Origin: Neoconidiobolus thromboides FSU 785
Taxonomy: Eukaryota; Entomophthoromycota; Entomophthoromycetes; Entomophthorales; Neoconidiobolaceae
NCBI GenBank assembly: GCA_025603075.1
Contig: MU626301.1
Span: 1-64,000 of the forward strand
Direction: 5' to 3'
DNA: 64,000 nucleotides
The translations under genes were made by a program, and so were the position numbers. Positions 1-11,734 of the stretch are shown in pieces (the first letter of the stretch is position 1; each line of letters starts with the position of its first letter). Below the pieces are notes generated by a model. The model made no database searches. It was not told where the DNA came from and saw only the letters and a list, made by a program, of their open reading frames with translations.

Positions 1-402
1 AGTAGTCATTGTAATTTCGCCAGACACTGCTAGTTTGCCTAAAGTTTTAGCCGCTAATATCATCACTTTTTCATCGTTACAAGGTAAAGCTAACTTCAAA
101 CTATTGATATAACGTACTTTATGAGGAAAAGTTATTTCTGTATTATTTTCAATGATTTTATTAATCGCTTGAATACCACCTAGTTTCTCATTAATGTCAT
201 TACTTTTTATTAAATCCGTAATTCGAATATTAATATCTCGTTCAATTTCAGCAAATGTAGAAGGTAGACAATCTTGACTTACTTCATCATAAAATTCCCG
301 TAATACATCCCCCGCTTTATTTCGAGTATCTTCGGATTTACTCTTTAAATTGTGAAATATTTTTACTAATGTTTCCTGACTTCGAGTAGTAGAATTGGTC
401 AT
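1..402 (-). CDS. TOR: TOR kinase, N-terminal fragment (runs off window start)
   Basis: The ATG is at 402 on the minus strand and the frame stays open to the window edge (134 codons). The peptide begins MTNSTTRSQETLVKIFHNL and continues with KSKSEDTRNKAGDVL, NEKLGGIQAINKII, LPCNDEKVMILAAKTLGKLA. This matches the start of the HEAT-repeat region of TOR/mTOR, which has the same order of motifs (LKSRNEETRAKA, NERKGGILAI, LPSNDPVVMEMASKAIGRLA). TOR is the PI3K-related kinase at the centre of nutrient-responsive growth control. The kinase domain lies outside the window, so whether the gene is whole cannot be judged. The assignment rests on the recalled family pattern and is fairly strong. Confidence 0.82.
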   Translation of the reverse strand, partial: MTNSTTRSQETLVKIFHNLKSKSEDTRNKAGDVLREFYDEVSQDCLPSTFAEIERDINIRITDLIKSNDINEKLGGIQAINKIIENNTEITFPHKVRYINSLKLALPCNDEKVMILAAKTLGKLAVSGEITMTT

Positions 403-524
403 TATGTTTTTATTAAAAAAACTATAAAATTTTTAAAAATTATGGCTTTGTATTTTTATTTTTTAAAATTACATAATTTTCAAGTTTGCAAGTGATTTGA
501 TATAATTTTAAATTTTATAAAATC

Positions 525-3024
525 TTAAATGTTTGAATTTTTATTTATATCAGATTCAAAAGAAGATTTAAGATTACGAGCTTTAACTAAGAATAAAATC
601 AATAAGTAATTATAAAAAAATAAATAAAAAATACCACAACAATCTGGAATTAAGAATTTTGCTTGATCCCATTGAGGTAAACGTTTTTGTGTTTGATCTA
701 ATCCCGTTAAATCATTTTGGTCATGGCATTCAGCTAAAATAGCTAAACATTCCAATAATATTGTTGAAAAATCAAAGTGAAGTAAATATTTTTCACATGG
801 TATAGTAGGTGTAAATCGTTTTGTATCTATATACCCAGTAAGTTTTGCTTTGTTTTTTAACATCATTTTTTGCAATGAACAATTGTTATAAGCAGCAACA
901 ATTAGATTGATTAGCTTATAATGATACTCACTAATTGATTTTAACGTATCCATCCTATTTATATGTTAATTATAAGTATTTGTAGTATATTAGTATCCCT
1001 ACTTTTGTGTTTCATTTAATGAAGTAAATCGTTTTTCATTTAAGGCAATATTATCTGTTATTTCAATTTCATTTGCTAAATTATTAAGATCTATTTCATT
1101 AACTTTATCTTTTTCAATTTTATCATGAAATGATTCTAAAGCTAACTCAAATTGAAAAGCTAATAGTTTTTTCATAAATAATACCAGTGGGAATAATAAG
1201 AATTCATTAATATGCTATATAAAAATAAAGAATAATATTAATATTTTATTATTATTATCTCATTACTATAATATTATTATTACTTACCACTTTTAATTCT
1301 TCTTTTAAACCAAATAAATAAGACAAATAACTTGAATGCGAATGATGTATTTTTGTAATTAAAGACATTACTTTGGTAAATAAAGTTAAACACTATATAT
1401 ATATAAACACCAAAATAAATATCATTTATCATAATAAATTACCTGTAGTATAGTAAAATTAGACAAATAAGAATGTAATAACTTGGATAAATTAATACTC
1501 AATAAACTCATTTTATCTTTATTTAATATTATTTTATCCGTTATTTTTTTATCATTTACTACTGATTTTATTAATTCTATTGTTGTTAATATTATTGAAT
1601 TATTAATTTTAATAGCTTTATCTATCTTTTCATTGCTCTTTTCATTTTTCTTTTTTTTATCCTTTGTATTTTCATTTTCTTTACTCTCGTTATCTTCTAT
1701 TTTAATACTTCCATTAATTTTTTCTTTTTCTTTTTCTTTTTCTTCTTCACTAATACAATCTTCAACAATATCATCTTCCGATTCCACACCACTCTCACTA
1801 TTACTTTCACTATTACTTTCAATGATATTTCCAATATGTCCTTCATCAATATTATCAACCTCATCTTGATTTTCTCTTTTATTCTTCATTTTCTTTTCTT
1901 CATTTTCATTCTTTTCATTAATTAATATAAAATTTTCATTTTCATCTACTACATTTTCAAATTTTAATAATTTAATCAAACAATCATCTTCAAATAAAGG
2001 TGAAAAACTAAACAAAAAACAAAAATTAAATATATATAATAATAGCAAATAAATAGAATCTTCACCTTGAATAGTTTAAATTAGTACAATAAATAGCAAC
2101 TGAATTTAAAAACACTAAAGCTTCAATAACAGTTTGCTGTTGTATCTTAACTTGTTCTATAAAACCTTCATCATTATTTGATTCGTCTTGGTTGTTAAAT
2201 CGCATTAATAAAGATTTAATTAATTTTATCACCATGTAAATACTTGCTATTAAATTTCACTCAATTATGTTATGATAAAACAATGATTATTAAATACTTA
2301 CTACTCTCTAACATCACTTCTCCAAATAAGGCACCAACTTTACAAATAATAAAATTACACGAATAACATATAATACTAAAATCATTGTACTATATAAAAA
2401 GGTAAATGGTAATATAATATATATATACAATTACCCTTCTAAACCCCTCTGCAGCTAACAAAAGACGGCTTAATAACTCAATAAATAAACTCAATTTAAC
2501 TTTAATTTTATCTTTATTAGATTTTTTATTATCACCAATAACTCTTAATAATTTAATAATTTGAACTAAATATTGAACACCTTCCTGTTGATAGTCTATG
2601 TATCTTTCATTTGACTCACTATTTTGATAAACTAAATTTAAATCTTTTATGAACTTCATTAAAAATAATTTATATAGATAAGCTTACTTTTATCAAATAA
2701 TAAGAATTGATAAAAATCAATACTTTGTTTTAATAACTTGGAGTAGTTACTTTTTGATACTTTCAATTGACCTATTGTTTTTATTAATTTTGTTCTCCAT
2801 ATCTCGAATTTAGTCTCATCAAGTCTTTCTATTTTTCTATCTTTTTCTTTCAAAAAGATGAAATTTCCAATAGATGATAATAATTTGTTGATTATTATGT
2901 CTGTTTTTAAATGAAAATAATCCTCTTTTCCTTTTATTGCTTGTTTTTTATTACCTCGTTGTTTAATATTATGACCATTACTATTATGTTTATCAAATAA
3001 TACTCTTTTCATTTCTTTTTTCAC
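525..3024 (-). CDS. Unidentified multi-exon protein with an acidic Glu/Lys/Asn-rich middle
   Basis: Several minus-strand open segments form one gene: 3024-2690, about 2670-2440, a short piece near 2320, about 2240-2060, about 2000-1440, about 1340-1290, about 1195-1000 and 953-525. Short introns with good donor and acceptor sites separate them. The first exon is basic and then helical (SKLLKQSIDFYQFLL). The second is leucine-rich (VQYLVQIIKLLRVIG, LFIELLSRLLLAAEG), as in an alpha-solenoid. The middle exon is a charged low-complexity tract of Glu, Lys, Asn and Ser. The last exon holds FDFSTILLECLAILAECHDQND and ends at 525. I do not recognise the family; a faint likeness of SIDFYQFLL to Est1/SMG-type helical proteins is too weak to name it. 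It shares a 118-bp divergent promoter region with the octanoyltransferase gene. Confidence 0.6.
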
Positions 3025-3142
3025 AACTAAATAAATTTAAAAAAGGTAAATTTTGTTTTCGTTAAATTTAGATTTAAAATTCAAGACTTAGCTCTTTTTC
3101 TCAAAAAAACTTAAAATTGAATAACAAATAATAACTTCAATT

Positions 3143-4145
3143 ATGAGTGTGTGTCAAACCCTAGCTAACACATTAAACATTGCACCAATTTACTATAAGA
3201 AATTCGACAAATTAATCAACTATTCATTAGGTTTAAAATTACAAGAACGTTTATATCAATTACGTAAAAACAGTATAAAAAATCAAGATTCCACTTTACC
3301 TTCATTAAATAACAATCTATTATTGTTACTTGAACATCCACCAACTTTCACTGAAGGAAAACGTCAGAAAAATAATGATATTGATGTTGAAAATAAAGTC
3401 AAAAGCCTAGGCGCGGATTATTATTTGGTAAGAAAAAGATACAGTGATTGAGTTTATTATATAGAGATATTAATGACAATAATAATTAAAAGACATCTCG
3501 TGGAGGCCAAACTACATATCATGGACCTGGTCAATTGGTGGGTTATCCAATTTTTTATTTAAAGGATTATAAAGTAAAATAGATAATTAAAATAATTATT
3601 TTATTTTATTTTATTAACAAAGCCTAGTTAAGCACTCGGTGTTATGTTAAAAAAATCGAAACTTTACTATGTAATATATGTTCTGAATTATCTTTAAAAC
3701 CAGAACTTAATGAGCATACTGGAGTTTGGTTAGGAAAAAATAAAGTAGCAGCCATAGGTAATTATAATATAATGTTTTTAATAATATCGTTAATGTTTTT
3801 AATTAAGGCATATTAATACGACAATATATAACCAATCATGGATTTGCATTAAATATTAATAACGATTTAAATTGGTATAATAATATAATACCTTGCGGTA
3901 TTCTAGATAAAGATAGAGGTGTTACTAACTTAGAGATAGAATTAAATAGAAAAAGTAAGTTATCACTTAATATAAATATAAAAATAATGTTTTTATCTTT
4001 TTTGTTAGTTATTGTTGAAGATATATTACCATTAATATTAAAACATGTTTCTTTATCGTTTACTGGTGTTGAAAATAGTTTAGTTTCTCTAGATAAATAT
4101 CACCCTGAATTAAATCAACTTATTGATTCTTGGTCACTGGAATAA
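3143..4145 (+). CDS. LIP2: Lipoyl(octanoyl) transferase (LipB/LIPT2/Lip2)
   Basis: It moves octanoate from acyl carrier protein to lipoyl-dependent apoproteins, the first step of lipoate synthesis in mitochondria. Five exons are separated by four short introns (about 3428-3493, 3575-3627, 3758-3808 and 3955-4008). Family motifs appear in order: [53 protein letters not shown] with the catalytic lysine, [11 protein letters not shown], and IIPCGI with the catalytic cysteine, then DRGVTNLE. The N-terminal stretch [15 protein letters not shown] could include a weak mitochondrial presequence. The reading frame stops at 4143-4145 (TAA). All key residues are present, so it should be functional. Confidence 0.92.
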
Positions 4146-5138
4146 AACCAAAGTGATACTATTAATATAACACTATGTTTCTTTTTATTGTAAAGAATAA
4201 ATTAGAAAAATAAATAACTATTATCAAGAATAATATAGACTAGTTTAAAGTTCAGTTCCGATTTTATCTAATTTTGATTTTTAGCAAAAATTACAATTAA
4301 GCATTAAGTATCATAAAAATATTCCATAAACTAGTTTTATAATTTTAGTTATATATATTTTTAATATAAATTATTTATTAACTTTTAATTTAAAATTATA
4401 TAACAATGTTAAACAAATGCTATAATATTTGATTAAATTTAAAAAAATTATTAATTTGTGTAGCTAAGTTTAAGCTAACTTAAGCTTCAAAATAAAATTC
4501 GATAATTGCAATTTTTGTCTATTTTTTATGTGATAAACCTTTTTAAAATAGTAGTCAAATAGTAAATAAAAAACATTTAAATATAAATGTATAAAAACTT
4601 AGTTCTAATTTTGTTCAATTTGAATTTTTAGCAAAAACTACAAATTGTGTACTAAATGTTATAAAAATAGTTTTTTTATTTAATTTAAAATTCTATATTA
4701 GAATGTATTATTCAGTATTTAATTAAGATATAGAGGTAATTTTTTGGTTTCATCACCTTTTCCATTTTCAAATGCCATTTGAGTGAAAAGATTGGTAGTA
4801 AAATTCTTAAATGAAAAAATACATCCTCATATTTTTAAAACTTACACTACATGAAAAATGGACAAAAAAGTGAAATTAAAATATTTACTTAAGTTTTAAT
4901 TAGGATTTTAAACTTACCTAATATACTTGAAATACTATCTATTGGTATTTTAAATCACGTATTTCATTTTAATTGAACTAAAAATTTAGAAATAAATATT
5001 ATTGGTTATAAGTGAATCATTTTAATTTAATCATATAAAGTTGACCAATTTTATACATTATTAGTAAACTAATTTTGATATTAAATAATTTATTTTTTTA
5101 TTAAAACATAACTCAAGATAATAGCAAATAAAAAAAGA
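4146..5138. other. Intergenic, A+T-rich, one MITE copy
   Basis: About 1 kb between two plus-strand genes. It holds one MITE (4727-4832) and a few A/T homopolymer runs. I see no coding segment or RNA gene. Confidence 0.6.
4727..4832 (-). mobile_element. MITE copy 1 (TA-flanked TIR element, about 105 bp)
   Basis: It reads TAGAGGTAATTTTTT at the left and ACATCCTCA|TA at the right. The internal blocks GGTTTCATCACC, TTTTCCATTTT and GTAAAATTCTTAAA belong to the family, in reverse orientation relative to copy 2. The left TIR is eroded. Confidence 0.65.
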
Positions 5139-6436
5139 ATGTTAAACTACCTTTCAACGATTGATTATTATTGGGCTATTAAGCATTTGTCCATAGCAGT
5201 TGGTGTATTGAGTTCTTTAGCTTTTGGTGGTATTTATTACTTTCAATCCAGTTTAATTTATCTTCCTAATTTGCCACAAAACTCAAGAAAGAAGGTAATG
5301 ATAAACAATATAATCATATATATATGATTTAGAACTAGTTGATTTATAATTACTTTAGATTGATGAACCATCCAAATATAATTTACCATTTGAAGATGTA
5401 GTATTAAGAACAAAAGATGGAGTACGTATTGGAGCTTATCTCATTAAGAGAGAAGATGAAAAAGAATTTGAAAGAGCACCTACTTTAATTTATTTTCATG
5501 TAAATTTATCACCTATTTTTAACATAGAAATAACTAATAAATATTTTTATTTATTTAGGCCAATGCAGGAAACTTTGTAAGATTATTACTATTAGAGATT
5601 AAGCTGATGAAATACTAATAGTTTTTTCTTAAATAGGGAATGAGATTACCTATTGCCGAAGTTATTTATCGTGTTTGTAAATGTAATATATTAATGTTAT
5701 CTTATCGTGGGTAAGTTTTAATTAATAATTCCAATGATTGGTAACATTTATTTATTTCTAATAAAAATAGATATGCTTTTTCAGAAGGTGTTCCCGATGA
5801 AAAAGGTCTTAAATTAGATGCTGAAGTAAGTTAAATGAATTTTATTCTTTTTTTTATATATTTATTTTATGAATAAGGCCGCTTTAGATTATATTCTATC
5901 TCATGATAAATTAAAAAACAATAAAATTGTACTATATGGTCAATCAATTGGTGGTGCTGTTGCTATTGATTTAGCTTCCAAATTTGAAGATAAAGTAAGC
6001 TAATTTATTTCATAATCATATGGTATGATAATAACTTATAATTAGGTCCATGGTTTAGTACTTGAAAATACATTTCTTAGTTTAGTAAGTATAATATTAA
6101 ATTATTGTTAGTTGAATGAATATACTAATAAATACATTAAAATAGCCTAAATTAATTCCATGCGTTATGCCCACTTTAAAATACTTAACCTTTTTATGTC
6201 ATCAAATTTGGGATAGTGAAAAATCAATTAGAAATATTCAATCTTTACCAACTTTATTTTTATCAGGTGCTAAAGATAGTTTAATCCCACCATCTCATAT
6301 GAAATCATTATATGATCAATTACCTTCCAATAAAAAACAATTTCAATCGTTTCCTAATGGAGATCACAATGATACTTTCCTTGCTCCGGAATATTTTAAA
6401 GAAATGGAAGCTTTCTTTTTAAAATTTATTTTATAA
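5139..6436 (+). CDS. BEM46/ABHD13-type alpha/beta hydrolase
   Basis: This is a membrane-anchored serine hydrolase of the Bem46/ABHD13 family. These are conserved in eukaryotes; they affect polarity in fungi and their substrate is poorly defined. Exon 1 encodes an N-terminal signal anchor (SIAVGVLSSLAFGGIYYF, about residues 18-36). Later exons give the oxyanion region (PTLIYFHANAGN), MLSYRGYAFSEG, the nucleophile elbow GQSIGGAVAID, LENTFLSL, SGAKDSLIPP with the catalytic Asp, and FPNGDHNDT with the catalytic His. About eight introns of 40-70 nt split the gene, and all joins keep family motifs in register. It converges on GUP1, whose stop lies 84 bp downstream. The triad is complete. Confidence 0.88.
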
Positions 6437-6476
6437 AAATAAAAATAAAAATAAAAATAAAAATAAAAATAAAAAG
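6434..6476. repeat. (AAAAT)n microsatellite
   Basis: About eight perfect AAAAT/AAATA units directly after the stop codon of the hydrolase gene, in the convergent 3' region. Confidence 0.8.
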
Positions 6477-6519
6477 TTTTACTTAATTATTTTATTATTT
6501 TATTAATATTCTAGTTATA

Positions 6520-8462
6520 TTAAATTTGTTTATTATTTAATTTGAGTTCTGCTTCATTTCGAAATTCTTGATTACGAATTTCAATCATACATTGAACATC
6601 CACATATAGAAAAGATAAAAATAAAAATAAATCAAATAATCCTAAAAGAATAAATATATATAAATACAGCATAATATAATATATAATATAAATTACCTTG
6701 AAAATTAACTAATTGTCCTAACAACAAATAAAAGCCATCTCTTTGAATAGCAAACCCAACCAAATTAGCTGTCATTAACATCAATACATTTAATGTACCG
6801 CCAATAGCTCTCAAATATCTGTAATATGATTTATGCTGGAAAATAAATAAATAAATAAAACAATAATATAAATTAAAATACAAATAAATAAATACAAATA
6901 ATAAATTACCTTCCATTTCTTTGATGCTTTAACAGCAATCATTTCAGGTAAGAAAAATAAAGCAATTAACCAACCCCAAGCTAACAAATCTAATTCGGTG
7001 TCATGCCATAAAGCAACAAATGTAAATATAACCCATATATTTAAAAAAGAGTATTTAGCTCCTCCTAATGGTACATATAAATATCTATAATAAAATTATA
7101 TTATTACTAGTATTATAGTATATTATCATATAACATATATTATTAATTAAATTACCTAACTAACCAGCGATTATAAGAACAATGCCAACCCTTCCAAAAA
7201 CCTTGAATTGAATAATTATTAGTCATACATCTACCCATATTTTCAACTGTATCAATGCCATCCATCATCGCCCATAATCGGAAGAATCTCCAAATAATCA
7301 ATAACTAGAATAAAATTATTGTTAAATCATATTATTATATATTATATATTATATATTATATATTATATATTGTAATATTAATATAATAATTACCTTTAAC
7401 CAAATAAACTTCAAACTAAAAAATGAAATCATCAATAATTGATAAGGTGTATAATTTTCAAAATTTTTGGATTTACACAAGGCTTGTACATAAATATAAT
7501 GTAACATAAATTCCATTAATAAAATTACTAAAATTAATCTTATTAAATATTTTCCAATTGTTTTCACTGTTAAATTTGGGTTTTTAAATTTAGTCTAATA
7601 AAAGTTGTTATTATTTATTATTGCTTTTGTTATTAATATAATAGGAAACTTACTTGATATATAAAATCATTAAATGTAATAATTGGACCAGCTAAATATA
7701 ATGGGGGATAAAATAAATAAGTAAAATAATTGACGAAATTATAGCTATTTGCATTTAATTCATATTGAGTTCGTTGTTTACTTGTTGTTAACTAAATTTA
7801 TATTATTATAAATTATATTGATATAATAATAACAATAATACTTACATATTTCTTTTCGTTTAATTTCTCTTCCTCTTCCTCTTGTACTTCCTCTTCGTTA
7901 ATTGAATTAGGCTTCGACCAATAATAATCCATATTAAAAGATATCATTCTTAATGCAGTTATGTTATAATGAATATCCCATCTTGGTAAAAGCCCATTAA
8001 ATTCATCCTATAAAATTCAAACTATTAATAATTAATACTAAAATGAATGTTTATTATTAAATTTACCATAAATTTTAATCCCATAAAAAAGTGTTCAAAT
8101 TTCACTTGTTTACTAAAATAATTACAAAATAACAATGCAGCAATATTAAAAACCCAAGTGAATATAGGATTGAGCACATTTCTTTTACTCAATTTACCCA
8201 ATATATAATTTAAACTTATAAATATAAATAATTTCATCATAGAATAACCGTGTAATGCAAATAATAAGACCATTGAAAATATGCCTGAAAACATAATTTT
8301 ACTATTTAAAAATAAATTTCTTATTCCGTATCCTTTCTTTTTTAAATTGATACTATTGCTAATTAATTGACTTAATAAAACATGAAGTAGCATTAATAAT
8401 ACAATTAATTTATATCGAGAACGAAAACTATTAAATTGTCCATCGCTCAAATCCTAATTATA

Positions 8463-8499
<37 letters not shown>

Positions 8500-8885
8500 A
8501 ACAATTACTTCTTTTCTACCAAACATCCAGCCATCTGATAATCTATCTTTATAAGAATCATAATTGGGATGAGTTTCTAATAAAAATAAAAAATATTTAT
8601 CAGTATCTTCACTAAAATATAAAAATAAGAATAAAAATAAAAATAAAAGTTACCATTAGATAAATCAATAACAGAATAAAACATATATATAACAGAGCCT
8701 AGTAAATAAGCATAATAAAAATAATATTCATAAGTATTATATAATGGTTTAGGTAAGTTTTTATATTTGCTTTCCCTCAAATCATTACTATTATTCATTG
8801 CATTATTATTTCCGTTTCTAATTTCATTAATCTCTTTACTGTTTTTTAATCCCATTTCTATATCTTCTATTGATTTAGTTTCCAT
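6520..8885 (-). CDS. GUP1: GUP1-type membrane-bound O-acyltransferase (MBOAT)
   Basis: Polytopic ER membrane acyltransferase. In yeast, Gup1 remodels the lipid part of GPI anchors. Starting from ATG at 8885, about nine exons give, in order: an N-terminal cytosolic tail and first [11 protein letters not shown] with [14 protein letters not shown]; several TM segments; [20 protein letters not shown]; the [16 protein letters not shown] motif; [46 protein letters not shown]; and [17 protein letters not shown] with the MBOAT active-site His. The stop (TAA) is at 6522-6520. The match to Gup1/HHATL over the whole length is good, and the His is retained (HHATL lacks it). The introns are rich in TA microsatellites. 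Confidence 0.9.
7325..7372. repeat. (ATATT)n microsatellite in a GUP1 intron
   Basis: About seven near-perfect TATATTA units within an intron of the MBOAT gene. Confidence 0.75.
8459..8496. repeat. (TTA)n microsatellite in a GUP1 intron
   Basis: About eleven ATT/TTA units inside a short intron of the MBOAT gene. Confidence 0.8.
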
Positions 8886-9216
8886 GTAATGATGTTGATA
8901 AAATTAGAAAACAATAATTACTTAATACTTTTTTCTGAAAGTTACTCCACTTTTTTTGACCTTAATTTGAAAATGGAGAGTTATTCAACCAATCATTTTT
9001 TAATGAGAGTGGCATTTCTTTTAAATGACTGAAACTAGTAACTAGTAAATTTTATTTTAAAAAAAATTATTTTATTTTATTTTATTTTATTTTATTTTCA
9101 TTCGAAAAACTATCTAGTTCATAAATTTTAAATATTTTTACAAAGTGATAATCTTTACTATAAACTACTATTTGATATATTTATAAAAACAAACAAATAT
9201 ATTTCATATTAAGATA

Positions 9217-9324
9217 AATATGGGAATGTGTTTTTGTATTTAACAATTTTATCAACAGCTTTTTCGTCTAAATAGCGCTTAAAGATGGAAAAAATGGTGA
9301 AACCAAAAAAACATCTCCATATAT
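9217..9324 (+). mobile_element. MITE copy 2 (reference orientation)
   Basis: TA|TGGGAATGTG at the left and ACATCTCCA|TA at the right. The inside contains the central AGCGCT block, AAAGATGGAAAAAATGG and AACCAAAAAAAC. Taken here as plus orientation of the family. Confidence 0.75.
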
Positions 9325-10320
9325 TAAAAATAATAGTTTATCAACAAAGTATAAAAAATACTATTAATTATAATATATAAAAATTAAGTGAGGATGGATG
9401 TGTTTTTTTGTTAAGGATCTTATTGACAATCAATAAATACTAAAATAATATTTTATATGTATACAGTAATACAAAGTTAGTTAGAAATAATGTTATTATT
9501 AAATTAAGCTATTTGAATATAAAAGATAATCCTTATTATTGTTATTATTCAAAGCTAAAGTCTTAAAAAAATCATAGAAAATTTATCTATTAAATTTAAT
9601 TTATTTATTACTAAATATATAAACTATATATGAGTTATACATAGATTATACATAAATTATATACTTTGATTATATGCTATACATAAAGTAAGATTGGATT
9701 AAGCTAATTATAAAACTAGCAATAGTATTGAAATTTTGAATTGTTAAATACAGGTATTGATTTTAGTTATAACTTTATAGCTTTTTTATTACTTGTTACA
9801 CTCATAGTTAAAAATAGAAGTCAAATAGCCAGGAATGTTTTTTTTGGTTTCTGTGAAATATCGTTTTGTCAGCCCTATGGTTAATTATAACATAATAACC
9901 GCCTAAGCTGTTGTGTTCTTGAGCTTAGAGACAATCAATTCTATGCTCTTATTTTGATCTACTATGAGAATTTCTAGCTTCATTTCAAAGAATATTATCC
10001 TCTCTTATTGATATGTATACTTGTCAAAGTATAAAAGAGATTCTAAAATATAGTAGCTCGAGGCTCTTTAACTGAATTATTCCCCGATAGCTCGAACATT
10101 TAATAAAGCCACCAAGTTTTCTTAATAGTATTTTACCTAGATTTTACATTAGTATTGTCTATTTTATTTGTTCTGCATAGTCTTTAGTCTATTTCGTCCT
10201 ATTTTTCGTAATCTAATCCTATCTTAATCACATAAACTAAGACCTTTCGACTTATGGGGTAGTCAACCAACCAAGAACTGCTTTTGACTCCAATCGCTGA
10301 GTACCAGATTTCACAGTCCC

Positions 10321-10396
10321 ATTACTTTTTCTATTTTTTGACTGGTCTTTGAGCGAAAAAATTGTCAGTAAAATTTTTAAACAAAAAATACATACT
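10321..10396 (-). mobile_element. Degraded MITE fragment
   Basis: ATTACTTTTTCTATTTTTTGAC, then GAGCGAAAAAATTGTCAG and TAAAATTTTTAAACAAAAAATACAT match the inside and right arm of the family. The left TIR is missing and the right TIR is eroded (ACATACTTAC). Confidence 0.5.
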
Positions 10397-10990
10397 TACA
10401 ATAAATTGTATAAAATTTTAATACTAAATTGAGCTAGTATAAAATAAAATAATTAAAATAAAAAATACTTCATTTTTTTAATCCTTTAAAAATAGTTAAG
10501 TCTTAGATTTACTTTTTATTAAACAGCTTTTTTTATAATTTCAAGGATGAAATTAATTGGCTTTAGTATTTTAAACATTTAAAGCTTTAAGCTTTTAAAA
10601 GTAAAAAAAATAAAAAATAATTTTAATTTTTAATACTTGTAGAATTACAAAAAAATCCTAAAGTAAAAATAAATAAATAGCTATAAATGATTTCAAATAT
10701 TATACTTTATTATACTTTGTCTTTAATTTTCAATATTTAATTAACTTGCAATAATTTACGACGTTTTTAAATCATCATAGCTAAAGCAAGAAAAAAATTT
10801 AAACTGTTATTATAAGTTCAATAAAAGTGGAAATTCCAAGTAACCTGAGGGAAGTTTTAATATTGTTTACTTTTGTTAAAACTAAATCAAAAAATTTTCC
10901 TATTTGCTTAAGTCATTACTATAACTATGATATGATGAAAATACTTTATTTAAAATAGCTAAATCATAATTGAGTGATATAATATTATTC

Positions 10991-11100
10991 AGGAAGACAC
11001 AAAAAGAGGATAATTTCAGAGACTCCGCACTAAAGAAGATTAGCTAAATTAGCTAAAAAGCTTTTTAGTGCGGAGTCCCTGAAAATATCTTTTCCTGTGA
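10991..11100. repeat. Long hairpin element (distinct TIR/MITE-like repeat)
   Basis: Two arms face each other. The left arm carries TTTCAGAGACTCCGCACTAAA (about 11014-11034) and the right arm TTTAGTGCGGAGTCCCTGAAA (about 11064-11084). Pairing extends outward (AGGAA and AAGAGGATA against TATCTTTTCCT) and inward through TTAGCTAA to a centre near 11049. The sequence differs from the TGGGGATGT MITE family. The balanced GC of the arms stands out from the surrounding A/T. Confidence 0.7.
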
Positions 11101-11734
11101 AATTCAATCGAAGCTTGAAATTAAATACCAAATACCAAATACCAAATATCAAAAGCTTTTCAACTGCTTATTTTATTTAAGAATACTTATACAACTAATG
11201 AATAATATGAAGACTTTATACGACAGAATGGTATCCATAAATAACTCATTATTTTTTTTCCTTTATATAATGCATCTTCACTTAAGTAGAAGTTGTCTTT
11301 CAAAGTTTTAATAATAAAGTAAATAATAAAGTATATTATATTTAAAGAGTAACGTTATTCAAACACAGCGGTATTAATTTTAATTTTAATTTAATAAATT
11401 TTTTAACAAAGAAAATAGAACAAATTACTACTGCTTTCAAGATACTTTTTTATAAATTCCGAAATAAGATAATATATATAAAGTAATATCATAGATTTCT
11501 TTAATTATATTATAAATCATTTTGAATAACTAAAGTAGTAAAAGAATAATCGATATGGAATTTGACAAAGAATAAAGTAAGTTCTTTTAGTGATTAGGGT
11601 CCTTGGCTTCTAGACTATAAATACTATTTGTAATCAACACCCATATAAATTATTTTAATATCTTTTAATATTATCCTTTATCCCATTGTTTATATATCTT
11701 AATTTATAAGAAAAAAGTATTAGAATTTAATAAA

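Larger units (their letters stand above)
8886..11734. other. 2.8-kb gene-free region with repeats
   Basis: Between divergent GUP1 and the tyrosinase gene. It holds a (TTTTA)n run at 9064-9098, one full MITE (9217-9324), a possible MITE fragment (9388-9432), a stretch of more balanced composition (about 9870-10320), a degraded MITE half (10321-10396) and a long hairpin element (10991-11100). I see no coding gene. The last 400 bp probably include the tyrosinase promoter. Confidence 0.6.

Noticed and set aside
1483-1869. Plus-strand Ser/Phe/Leu-rich frame of 128 codons.
   Set aside because: Antisense of the Glu/Lys/Asn-rich exon of the minus-strand gene; typical shadow.
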